Positions 1 through 5,040 of a stretch of DNA of 5,040 nt are shown here, piece after piece; the stretch's first letter is position 1; every line of letters starts with the position of its first letter. The notes under the pieces were generated by a model. The model made no database searches. It worked only from the letters and a program-made list of their open reading frames with translations, and was not told the origin of the DNA. The stretch covers positions 1,841 to 6,880 of the forward strand of contig WFMA01000183.1 of assembly GCA_009177195.1 (NCBI GenBank), in the 5' to 3' direction. Made by a program: the position numbers and the translations under genes. This stretch comes from Bacteroidales bacterium. Lineage in GTDB: Bacteria; Bacteroidota; Bacteroidia; Bacteroidales; Muribaculaceae.

Positions 1-1118
1 TGGCTTACGGCGATAACTTCCAATTGCCCGACAATGTTCCGGCAAATGAATTCCTTAATCTTGAAGGCGACAAAATTTCCACCTCAAGAAACTGGGCTGT
101 GTGGCTCCATGAGTATCTGCGTGACTTCCCCGGAAAGCAGGATGTGCTCAGATATGTGTTGACAGCAAACGCACCCGAGACAAAGGACAACGATTTCACA
201 TGGCGTGATTTCCAGACACGCAATAACAGCGAGCTCGTTGCCATTCTTGGCAATTTCGTCAACCGTGCGTTGGTGTTGACCGAGAAATACTTTAACGGAA
301 CAGTTCCTGAAGCGGGAACATTCGAACAGATCGATAACGATGCGTTTGCCGAACTCTCGGAAATCAAAGCGTCACTGTCGGACAATCTTGACCATTTCCG
401 CTTCCGCGACGCTCTTAAAGACGCAATGAACATAGCCCGTCTCGGGAACAAGTATCTTCAGGAAACAGAACCGTGGAAAGTGTCGAAAACCGACATGAGC
501 CGCACTGCGACCATTCTGAACGTGGCACTGCAGCTTTGCGGCTCTATCGCAGTGGCATTTGAACCTTTCACACCTTTCGCAAGCAAAAAACTCTGCGCTA
601 TACTCGGACTTGAGAATCTGAATTGGGACATGATCGGCAAATCGGATTTAATTCCTGCCGGACGCCAATTGAATACCGTGGAGTTGCTTTTCGAAAAGAT
701 TGAAGACCCGGCTATAGAAGCTCAAATAAAGCGACTTGAAGATAGCAAACTTCAGAACAAACTGAACAATTGGAAAGTGACTCCCCAAGCTCCTGCCGTT
801 GATTTTGAAACATTCAAAAAATGTGACATCCGCGTCGGAACAGTGCTTGAGTGCAAAAAAGTTCCTAAAGCCGACAAACTCCTTCAATTCCTCATTGACG
901 ACGGCATGAACAAGCGCACAATTGTTTCAGGAATAGCCAAATATTATAATCCGGAAGACCTCGTCGGTAAGCAGATATGTTTTATCGCCAATTTCGAACC
1001 GAGAAAATTGCGCGGCATCCTGTCGGAAGGAATGATTCTTTCAGCCGAAAATCCCGACGGAAGCCTCGTTGTGATTGGCCCCACCGGAGAAGTCAGACCC
1101 GGAGCACAGGTAATGTAA
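1..1118 (+). CDS. metG: Methionyl-tRNA synthetase, C-terminal part (5' end outside window)
   Basis: Cytoplasmic class Ia aminoacyl-tRNA synthetase that attaches methionine to initiator and elongator tRNA(Met). The frame is open from the left edge (first whole codon at 3), so about 371 C-terminal residues are visible; relatives of this type are close to 680 residues, so roughly the N-terminal 300 (most of the Rossmann catalytic core and zinc insert) lie outside. Visible in order: the class I KMSKS loop as the variant KISTS (72-86) followed by RNWAVW; the helical anticodon-binding domain, with GNFVNR (about 249-266) and an EPW (Trp codon 474-476) matching the Asn/Arg and Trp positions that read the CAU anticodon in E. 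coli MetRS; a charged linker; and a C-terminal Trbp111/EMAP-type OB-fold tRNA-binding domain from about 801, with [16 protein letters not shown] and SEGMILSA. Stop TAA at 1116. The KISTS variant is, to my knowledge, normal for this phylum and not a defect. ansA follows after 15 bases, suggesting one transcript. Confidence 0.96.
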   Translation, partial: AYGDNFQLPDNVPANEFLNLEGDKISTSRNWAVWLHEYLRDFPGKQDVLRYVLTANAPETKDNDFTWRDFQTRNNSELVAILGNFVNRALVLTEKYFNGTVPEAGTFEQIDNDAFAELSEIKASLSDNLDHFRFRDALKDAMNIARLGNKYLQETEPWKVSKTDMSRTATILNVALQLCGSIAVAFEPFTPFASKKLCAILGLENLNWDMIGKSDLIPAGRQLNTVELLFEKIEDPAIEAQIKRLEDSKLQNKLNNWKVTPQAPAVDFETFKKCDIRVGTVLECKKVPKADKLLQFLIDDGMNKRTIVSGIAKYYNPEDLVGKQICFIANFEPRKLRGILSEGMILSAENPDGSLVVIGPTGEVRPGAQVM

Positions 1119-1133
1119 CAAAATTTCAAGTTT

Positions 1134-2174
1134 ATGAAGAGTTCCCGGAAACCTCGAATTCTGATTATTTACACGGGTGGCACTATCGGCATGATTGAAA
1201 ATCCCGAAACCCACTCGCTTCAGCCATTTGACTTCACGCACCTTATTGATAATGTGCCTAAAGTCAAGATGCTGGATTATGAAATCGACAATATTCAGTT
1301 CAATCCGCCACTTGATTCCTCCGATATGCATCCGCGCTATTGGGGAGAAATAGCGAAGGCTATTGACGAGAATTTCAGTAAATTTGACGGTTTTGTGGTG
1401 CTCCACGGAACTGACACGATGGCATATACAGCTTCGGCGCTCTCGTTCATGCTTGAAAATTTGCACAAGCCCGTCATCATCACCGGCTCACAACTCCCTA
1501 TAGGCGAAGTGAGAACCGACGGTGAGGAGAATTTGATAACAGCTCTTCAAATTGCCGCCGCAACAGACATCAACGGCGAACCGATGGTGAGGGAGGTGGC
1601 GATCCTGTTTGAGAACTACCTTTGGCGCGGAAACCGCTCGACAAAAATGAGCGCCGACAACTTCAACGCCTTCAAAAGCAACAATTATCCCTCGCTCGCC
1701 AAGATAGGGCTCGGAATACATTTCAATGAAGAAGCGCTCATGCGCCCCATCATGAAACGCCCGCTTCAAGTGAGATATGCAATGGACCCCAACGTGATGT
1801 TTCTGGACTTAAATCCGGGAATGTCGGAAGAGATATTGCGTTATCAGCTCAATACCCCCGGAATCAAGGGGATTGTCCTTAAAACATACGGCGCCGGTAA
1901 CGGTCCCACCGATTCATGGTTTACCGATGCTATCCGCGACGCTGTTCAACGAGGTATCGTTATTGTTAATGTGACACAATGCGTCAACGGCGGGGTCCAC
2001 ACCAAAAGATATGTGTCAGGGGACCGACTCGCAGCTACAGGAGTGGTTTCAGGACACGACATGACCTCGGAAGCCGCATTGACGAAGCTGATGTATCTTT
2101 TCGGACTTGGACTTGAACCAACAGATGTGCGCAAATACTTCGAATGCTCACTATGCGGAGAGGTCACGCTGTAG
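1134..2174 (+). CDS. ansA: Type I L-asparaginase (cytoplasmic)
   Basis: Hydrolyses L-asparagine to L-aspartate and ammonia. The 346 residues match the usual 335-350 of bacterial type I asparaginases. Near the N-terminus YTGGTIGM holds the nucleophilic threonine (Thr17, equivalent to Thr14 of E. coli AnsA). DSSDM (about 61-65) is the substrate-binding serine segment. HGTDTM (91-96) supplies the second Thr/Asp pair (Thr93, Asp94), and GNRSTK (to Lys171) supplies the lysine of the charge-relay triad. The C-terminal half has the smaller domain with the TYGAGNGP and TQCVNGGV segments. There is no signal peptide or lipobox, unlike periplasmic AnsB, so it should act in the cytoplasm. The ATG at 1134 is chosen because it places the TGGT motif at residues 14-17, as in the family. 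No Shine-Dalgarno is visible, as usual for Bacteroidota. The 15-base gap after metG, with no promoter in it, argues for an operon. Assignment to the broader asparaginase/glutaminase superfamily is certain; the type I subgroup rests on length and motifs. Confidence 0.95.
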   Translation: MKSSRKPRILIIYTGGTIGMIENPETHSLQPFDFTHLIDNVPKVKMLDYEIDNIQFNPPLDSSDMHPRYWGEIAKAIDENFSKFDGFVVLHGTDTMAYTASALSFMLENLHKPVIITGSQLPIGEVRTDGEENLITALQIAAATDINGEPMVREVAILFENYLWRGNRSTKMSADNFNAFKSNNYPSLAKIGLGIHFNEEALMRPIMKRPLQVRYAMDPNVMFLDLNPGMSEEILRYQLNTPGIKGIVLKTYGAGNGPTDSWFTDAIRDAVQRGIVIVNVTQCVNGGVHTKRYVSGDRLAATGVVSGHDMTSEAALTKLMYLFGLGLEPTDVRKYFECSLCGEVTL

Positions 2175-2252
2175 AAATGTTGATAACTTTCCCTATTCCC
2201 ATTCATAATAATGTGGATTAGAGATTTTTATTGTAAAAACAGCTCAAATATC

Positions 2253-2283
2253 TTCGCTAATTGAAAAAAAAGTCCGATATTTG
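2253..2283 (+). promoter_or_regulatory. Candidate Bacteroidota-type promoter of the HU gene
   Basis: GATATTTG at 2276-2283 fits the Bacteroides -7 consensus TAnnTTTG at all but its first base. TTCG at 2253-2256 is a one-mismatch -33 element (consensus TTTG) with a 19-base spacer. Transcription would start near 2288-2290 and give a leader of about 78 bases that is A-rich directly before the ATG, typical of highly expressed Bacteroidota genes. A dyad TTTGCA-CT-TGCAAA (2280-2293) overlaps the -7 box. The call is by consensus only; no start site was measured. Confidence 0.5.
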
Positions 2284-2367
2284 CACTTGCAAAAACAAAA
2301 CCTACAATAAAAACAGAAAATCCAGTAGGAGAAATTATATTAGTATCAATTAAAAACTAAACAAAAA

Positions 2368-2640
2368 ATGACTAAAGCCGACATTGTAAACGAAATCTCT
2401 AAAACTACCGGCATTGAAAAAACCGCAGTTCTCGAGACCATTGAGAAGTTCATGGAGATTGTAAAGGACTCTCTTGCTCACGACGAGAATGTCTATCTTC
2501 GTGGATTTGGCAGCTTCATTGTAAAGACTCGTTCTCAGAAAACTGCCCGCAACATTTCAAAGAACACCACTATCATAATTCCCGAACACAAAATTCCCGC
2601 TTTCAAGCCGGCTAAAGTGTTCATGGAAGATGTTAAATAA
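2368..2640 (+). CDS. HU-family nucleoid DNA-binding protein
   Basis: Small dimeric histone-like protein that bends and compacts DNA. It is 90 residues, the standard HU/IHF length. The N-terminal helices (MTKADIVNEISKTTGI, then a helix to about residue 38) form the dimer body. RGFGSF (45-50) is the conserved turn that leads into the beta arm. ARNISKNTT (60-68) is the arm, and IPAFKPAK (76-83) is the conserved C-terminal return. In most HU/IHF proteins the arm reads RNP, whose proline intercalates in DNA; here it is RNI (Ile63). I believe this is common in the Bacteroidota HU subgroup, but it suggests a different DNA-kinking contact. It could equally be called an HU/IHF homologue without deciding hupA or hupB, so no symbol is given. 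It has its own promoter candidate 85-115 bases upstream and an A-rich start region (AAACAAAAAATG) without a Shine-Dalgarno. The tiny basic gene and RNase G follow on the same strand. Confidence 0.95.
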   Translation: MTKADIVNEISKTTGIEKTAVLETIEKFMEIVKDSLAHDENVYLRGFGSFIVKTRSQKTARNISKNTTIIIPEHKIPAFKPAKVFMEDVK

Positions 2641-2666
2641 TTCACGTAACCAACGTATTGTGATAG

Positions 2667-2697
2667 TTTTAAATTAAATTATTAACCTCCTAATTTG
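2667..2697 (+). promoter_or_regulatory. Weak candidate promoter before the 29-residue basic gene
   Basis: CTAATTTG at 2690-2697 keeps the TTTG half of the -7 consensus but misses the leading TA by one base. TTTT at 2667-2670, 19 bases upstream, is a one-mismatch -33 element. If real, transcription would begin within a few bases of the ATG at 2705, giving an almost leaderless message. The alternative is read-through from the HU gene, which ends 64 bases upstream without a convincing terminator. Confidence 0.25.
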
Positions 2698-2704
2698 CGC
2701 AACT

Positions 2705-2794
2705 ATGCCAAGCGGAAAGAAAAGAAAAGGCCACAAGATGGCAACTCACAAGCGTAAAAAACGCCTGAGAAAGAATCGTCACAAGAAGAAATAA
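2705..2794 (+). CDS. Tiny Lys/Arg/His-rich protein, probable Bacteroidota small ribosomal protein
   Basis: A 29-residue frame, ATG at 2705 and TAA at 2792. About 19 of 29 residues are Lys, Arg or His and there is no acidic residue; it begins MPSGKKRKGHKM and ends RKNRHKKK. Such composition in a conserved short peptide is typical of ribosomal proteins that thread into rRNA. The sequence strongly resembles a short peptide found between the HU and RNase G genes in Bacteroidota, and I believe it matches the phylum-specific large-subunit protein described as bL38 in the Flavobacterium johnsoniae ribosome structure; that link is from memory and not verified. It has no signal peptide or membrane segment. 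Its place among translation and RNA-processing genes fits. There is no Shine-Dalgarno; a CCTCC lies 14 bases upstream of the ATG instead. Codon use is ordinary for the window. An 8-bp hairpin spans the stop codon. Confidence 0.85.
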   Translation: MPSGKKRKGHKMATHKRKKRLRKNRHKKK

Positions 2795-2805
2795 TCATCT
2801 TCTTG
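2782..2805 (+). repeat. 8-bp inverted repeat spanning the stop codon of the small basic gene
   Basis: CAAGAAGA (2782-2789) and TCTTCTTG (2798-2805) are exact reverse complements around an 8-base loop that contains the TAA. The stem has only three G-C pairs and is followed by GTACGAATG and not by a T-run, so it is a poor intrinsic terminator. It may mark or protect the 3' end of the small mRNA, or may simply arise from the Lys-rich codons facing a TCTTCTT stretch. Confidence 0.35.
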
Positions 2806-2830
2806 TACGAATGTAAATTTTGATATACAT

Positions 2831-2887
2831 GAGAACAAACGAGACAGATATGGTGCCACGAACATCGGTATGGTCAAGTTTGTTCTC
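2831..2887. repeat. Perfect 10-bp inverted repeat in the RNase G upstream region
   Basis: GAGAACAAAC (2831-2840) and GTTTGTTCTC (2878-2887) are exact reverse complements separated by 37 bases. The right arm lies between the -33 and -7 elements of the candidate rng promoter, so at DNA level it could be an operator. In a read-through transcript from the small gene it could form a long-looped hairpin in the rng leader. No T-run follows, so it is not an intrinsic terminator. Inside the loop TATGGT occurs twice, at 2849 and 2869, exactly 20 bases apart. Confidence 0.5.
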
Positions 2888-2899
2888 TGCGTATATTTG
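2869..2899 (+). promoter_or_regulatory. Candidate promoter of the RNase G gene
   Basis: TATATTTG at 2892-2899 is an exact match to the Bacteroides -7 consensus TAnnTTTG. TATG at 2869-2872 is a one-mismatch -33 element with a 19-base spacer. Transcription would start near 2904-2906, leaving a leader of about 14 bases before the ATG at 2919. Confidence 0.55.
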
Positions 2900-2918
2900 A
2901 CGAGATAGTTATATTTTA

Positions 2919-4550
2919 ATGAAAAGTGAATTAATCGTAGACGTACAACCCACCGAGGTGTCCATCGCCTTGACGGAAGATTCCCGACTCGTATCCCTCC
3001 AGAAAGAGTCGAGGAACATTTCCTACGCAGTTGGCGACATCTATCTGGCAAAAATCAAGAAATTGATGCCGGGATTGAATGCCGCCTTCATGGACGTAGG
3101 CTATGACAAGGACGCTTTTCTTCATTATCTCGATCTTGGTTCCCAATTCTCATCCTATTACCAGTTTGTCAAACAAGCGCTTGCTGATCCAAAGAAAGTT
3201 CCGTCACTTTCCAAGATGAAACTTCTTCCCGATATCAACAAGCATGGCTCGGTAACCGATGTTCTTGAAAAAGACATGGTTCTGATGGTTCAGATTGCCA
3301 AAGAGCCTATATCATCAAAAGGTCCGCGCCTCACTACTGAAATCACCTTCACCGGGCGTTATCTTGTGCTGATCCCATTTTCCGACAAGATTTCAATCTC
3401 ACAGAAAATCAAAACGACTGAAGAAAAACTACGGTTGAGACAGCTCGTAGACAGTATTCGTCCCAAAAATTTCGGAATCATAGTCAGGACATCAGCTGAA
3501 GGTAAAAGAGTTGCAGAACTCAATCATGAGCTAAAAACACTGCTGAAATGCTGGGAAGACACCGTGGCAAAAGCTCAGACGGCAACCGTCCCCTCTCTCA
3601 TTTTTGAAGAAGAGAGCCGCATTGTGAGCATGTTACGCGACGTCTTCAGTCCATCATACGAGAGCATATATGTCAACGATGCGGAAACATTCAATCAGAT
3701 TTCAAAATATGTTTCCCTTATAGCTCCCGAGAGCACCGACATAGTAAAACTCTACACTAAGGACGAGCCGATTTTTGATCATTTCAGCATCACTAAACAG
3801 ATCAAATCTTCTTTTGGCAAAACAGTGTCATTCCGCTCAGGAGCCTATATAATAATAGAGCACACTGAAGCATTGCATGTGATTGACGTAAACTCAGGCA
3901 ACCGTTCTAAAGCCGCTTCCGATCAGGAAAGCAACGCGCTTGAGGTGAACCTGCGCGCCGCTGATGAAATAGCCCGTCAATTGAGACTCCGAGACATGGG
4001 AGGCATCATAGTCATCGACTTTATTGACATGAACAAAGCTGAACACCGGCAAACTCTCTATGACCACATGAAGGAAGTTATGGCTAATGACCGCGCTCGG
4101 CACAATATTCTGCCGTTAAGCAAATTCGGGCTTATGCAGATAACTCGTCAGCGCGTGAGACCGGCTCTTGATATCATAACTTCTGAAAAGTGCCCCTCTT
4201 GCTACGGAAAAGGCGAGGTTCAACCTTCTCTTCTTTTTACCGACAAACTGAAAGAAAAACTGGAATATCTGATCAATGACTTGAAGGTGACAGGCTTTAT
4301 TATGTATGTTCATCCATTTGTCGACGCATACTTGAAAAAAGGCTTATTGTCATTATATAGAAAGTGGAAGATGGAACTTGGCGGCAAATTTAAAATTGTT
4401 CCCGACCAATCACTTGCCTATCTACAGTATCGCGTCATTGACGGAAATAAAAATGAAATTGATCTTGCTGAGGAAAAAGACCTCAGTTCATCATCAACAA
4501 AAAACAAATCTAAAAGCAAGATTCGAGACAATGAAGATCAGGATTCCTGA
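2919..4550 (+). CDS. rng: Ribonuclease E/G family endoribonuclease (RNase G)
   Basis: Metal-dependent single-strand endoribonuclease acting in rRNA maturation and mRNA decay. It is 543 residues, somewhat longer than E. coli RNase G (489), and lacks the long disordered degradosome scaffold and membrane-binding helix of RNase E, hence G-type. Domains: N-terminal RNase H-like segment (SELIVDV onward); S1 RNA-binding domain from about 38 (VGDIYLAKIKKLMPGLNAAF), carrying a long loop at about 72-113; the 5'-phosphate sensor with IIVRT (Arg190/Thr191, matching Arg169/Thr170 of RNase E); the DNase I-like catalytic domain with VIDVNSG (Asp323, Asn325) and IVIDFIDM (Asp367), matching catalytic Asp303/Asp346; and the zinc-link CPSC (Cys425, Cys428) that ties the dimer. 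DEIARQLRLRDMGG is a family hallmark. All catalytic and zinc residues are intact. The tail from about 517 is a low-complexity Ser/Lys/Asp stretch, probably disordered. The ATG at 2919 gives the expected N-terminus; there is no Shine-Dalgarno. Confidence 0.95.
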   Translation: MKSELIVDVQPTEVSIALTEDSRLVSLQKESRNISYAVGDIYLAKIKKLMPGLNAAFMDVGYDKDAFLHYLDLGSQFSSYYQFVKQALADPKKVPSLSKMKLLPDINKHGSVTDVLEKDMVLMVQIAKEPISSKGPRLTTEITFTGRYLVLIPFSDKISISQKIKTTEEKLRLRQLVDSIRPKNFGIIVRTSAEGKRVAELNHELKTLLKCWEDTVAKAQTATVPSLIFEEESRIVSMLRDVFSPSYESIYVNDAETFNQISKYVSLIAPESTDIVKLYTKDEPIFDHFSITKQIKSSFGKTVSFRSGAYIIIEHTEALHVIDVNSGNRSKAASDQESNALEVNLRAADEIARQLRLRDMGGIIVIDFIDMNKAEHRQTLYDHMKEVMANDRARHNILPLSKFGLMQITRQRVRPALDIITSEKCPSCYGKGEVQPSLLFTDKLKEKLEYLINDLKVTGFIMYVHPFVDAYLKKGLLSLYRKWKMELGGKFKIVPDQSLAYLQYRVIDGNKNEIDLAEEKDLSSSSTKNKSKSKIRDNEDQDS

Positions 4551-4563
4551 TCCCGAAACTCCC

Positions 4564-4607
4564 AATAAAACGAGAGGCTGCGCTTTTACGCAGCCTCTCG
4601 TTTTATT
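4564..4607. terminator. Strong bidirectional intrinsic terminator after rng
   Basis: A perfect 19-bp inverted repeat (4564-4582 pairing with 4589-4607) encloses a six-base loop CTTTTA. The core is G+C-rich (CGAGAGGCTGCG), the right flank is TTTTATT and the left flank is its complement AATAAAA. The structure therefore gives a stem plus U-tract in either direction. It sits 13 bases after the rng stop codon, so it ends the rng transcript and would also stop transcription entering from the right on the opposite strand. Confidence 0.93.
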
Positions 4608-4680
4608 ACACCAAGCCAAATTATTGGGGCAGTAAACATTTCCGGTTGGCAAGCCTGAAACGCTCACTCTATAGACCCTC

Positions 4681-4701
4681 CACCTCGAGCACAGCGAGGT
4701 G
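4681..4701. repeat. Small 7-bp hairpin in the G+C-rich intergenic stretch
   Basis: CACCTCG (4681-4687) and CGAGGTG (4695-4701) pair exactly around the seven-base loop AGCACAG. No T-run follows, so it is not a terminator. It lies in the 234-base gap between the rng terminator and the next gene, where no coding frame or RNA gene is recognisable. Its role is unknown; it could be a protein site or a structured RNA piece. Confidence 0.4.
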
Positions 4702-4806
4702 TGCCGGGACCACCGCCACCAGATGTCCCTACTCCTTCTTCCCGCCCGCAAAAAAAAATTCACGGGGGTGGGACAATTTGTGGGTAAATCCCCTCCATCC
4801 AGGCAT

Positions 4807-4814
4807 TACCTTTG
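4807..4814 (+). promoter_or_regulatory. Candidate -7 promoter box for the right-edge gene
   Basis: TACCTTTG matches the Bacteroides -7 consensus TAnnTTTG exactly. No good -33 element lies at the usual 19-21 base spacing; the nearest TTTG (4777-4780) is 26 bases away. Transcription would start near 4820 and give a leader of about 22 bases, without a Shine-Dalgarno, before the ATG at 4842. Confidence 0.45.
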
Positions 4815-4841
4815 CAAAAAATCAATCTAATACTAACCCAA

Positions 4842-5040
4842 ATGCGCAACACCGTCCACATCCCACGCCACCGACGCGAGGTCCTCATGACCTCCGCGTC
4901 CTACACCGCGTCATTCCGAATGTGGCGCGGCTTGCCCTTAACACACCGTCAGTCATGTCTAATCGAAATCCTCGAGCGGCTGCGCCACTCCGCCGACCGC
5001 TCACCCCGAGTGTTCATCAACGACCCCGAAGACCGCTACG
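4842..5040 (+). CDS. Unrecognised arginine-rich protein, N-terminal part (runs off right edge)
   Basis: I do not recognise this gene. The frame opens with ATG at 4842 and stays open to the window end, giving 66 residues beginning MRNTVHIPRHRREVLM. An in-frame TAA at 4785 and the -7 box at 4807 support this ATG; the next in-frame ATG is at 4887. Coding is supported by strong third-position bias: 52 of 66 codons end in G or C and 39 end in C, unlike rng and HU just upstream. It has 12 arginines and no lysine in the visible part, so it is basic. There is no signal peptide or membrane segment. The segment LTHRQSCLIEILERLRHSA could form an amphipathic helix and loosely recalls helix-turn-helix regions, but this is not enough to name a function. 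The changed composition after a strong terminator suggests acquired DNA or a lineage-specific gene. Confidence 0.6.
   Translation, partial: MRNTVHIPRHRREVLMTSASYTASFRMWRGLPLTHRQSCLIEILERLRHSADRSPRVFINDPEDRY

Noticed and set aside
5..451. Minus-strand frame opposite metG
   Set aside because: It is antisense to well-conserved MetRS coding sequence, and its Ser/Arg-rich translation matches no family.
2205..2240. Possible terminator after ansA (CATT/AATG dyad followed by a T-run)
   Set aside because: The stem is only four A/T-rich pairs and the T-run is too far away; it would not terminate convincingly.
2301..2331. CCTAC/GTAGG pairing and SD-like GGAG in the HU leader
   Set aside because: The stem is five pairs with a 19-base loop, and the GGAG lies 36 bases before the ATG, too far to act as a ribosome binding site.
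2878..2899. Right arm of the rng inverted repeat as an intrinsic terminator of the small gene
   Set aside because: No U-tract follows the arm, and the loop is 37 bases long.
4620..4680. tRNA or other small RNA in the post-terminator spacer
   Set aside because: No cloverleaf arms, T-loop sequence or anticodon stem could be assembled.
4494..4763. Minus-strand frame across the terminator and spacer
   Set aside because: It crosses the terminator hairpin and the rng 3' end, has Trp/Arg-rich low-quality translation and no family resemblance.
4608..4841. Insertion-sequence or integrase attachment boundary at the composition switch
   Set aside because: No terminal inverted repeats, target duplication or recombinase gene is visible; the composition change alone does not define an element end.
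4843..5040. A second open frame in the right-edge region, one base behind the chosen ATG frame
   Set aside because: It has no nearby ATG start and gives a proline/arginine-rich translation with unbiased third positions, as expected for an off-frame shadow of a G+C-rich gene.

Overview
The window looks like a chromosomal segment of a Bacteroidota organism, most likely order Bacteroidales. Three things point there: the variant KISTS signature in methionyl-tRNA synthetase, the Bacteroidota-style HU protein next to a tiny Lys/Arg-rich ribosomal-type protein and RNase G, and promoter-like TAnnTTTG boxes with A/T-rich, Shine-Dalgarno-poor leaders. Family and genus cannot be fixed from the sequence alone; a gut Bacteroidales such as Bacteroides or Muribaculaceae is a reasonable guess.

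Layout, all on the + strand. Positions 1-1118 hold the C-terminal half of metG (methionyl-tRNA synthetase with an appended tRNA-binding OB domain). After only 15 bases comes ansA, a type I cytoplasmic L-asparaginase (1134-2174), probably co-transcribed. A 193-base A/T-rich gap carries a candidate promoter and a long leader for an HU-family DNA-binding protein (2368-2640). A 29-residue extremely basic protein follows (2705-2794); it is short enough to be missed by gene callers and looks like a small Bacteroidota ribosomal protein. A 124-base gap with an exact TAnnTTTG box and a perfect 10-bp inverted repeat leads into a full-length RNase E/G family endoribonuclease (2919-4550). A perfect 19-bp stem terminator (4564-4607), usable in both directions, closes this housekeeping block.

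Beyond the terminator the sequence changes character. It becomes visibly richer in G+C, has a short non-coding stretch with a small hairpin and a good -7 box, and then starts an unrecognised, arginine-rich, lysine-free reading frame at 4842 that runs off the right edge. This is the only part that looks like accessory or transferred DNA.

Functionally the block is translation and RNA housekeeping: tRNA charging, amino-acid metabolism, nucleoid structure, a ribosome-associated peptide and RNA processing/decay. No clear undescribed system is visible. The best leads are the inverted repeat in the rng leader, the tiny ribosomal-type gene, a dyad over the HU promoter, and the G+C-rich gene entering at the right end.
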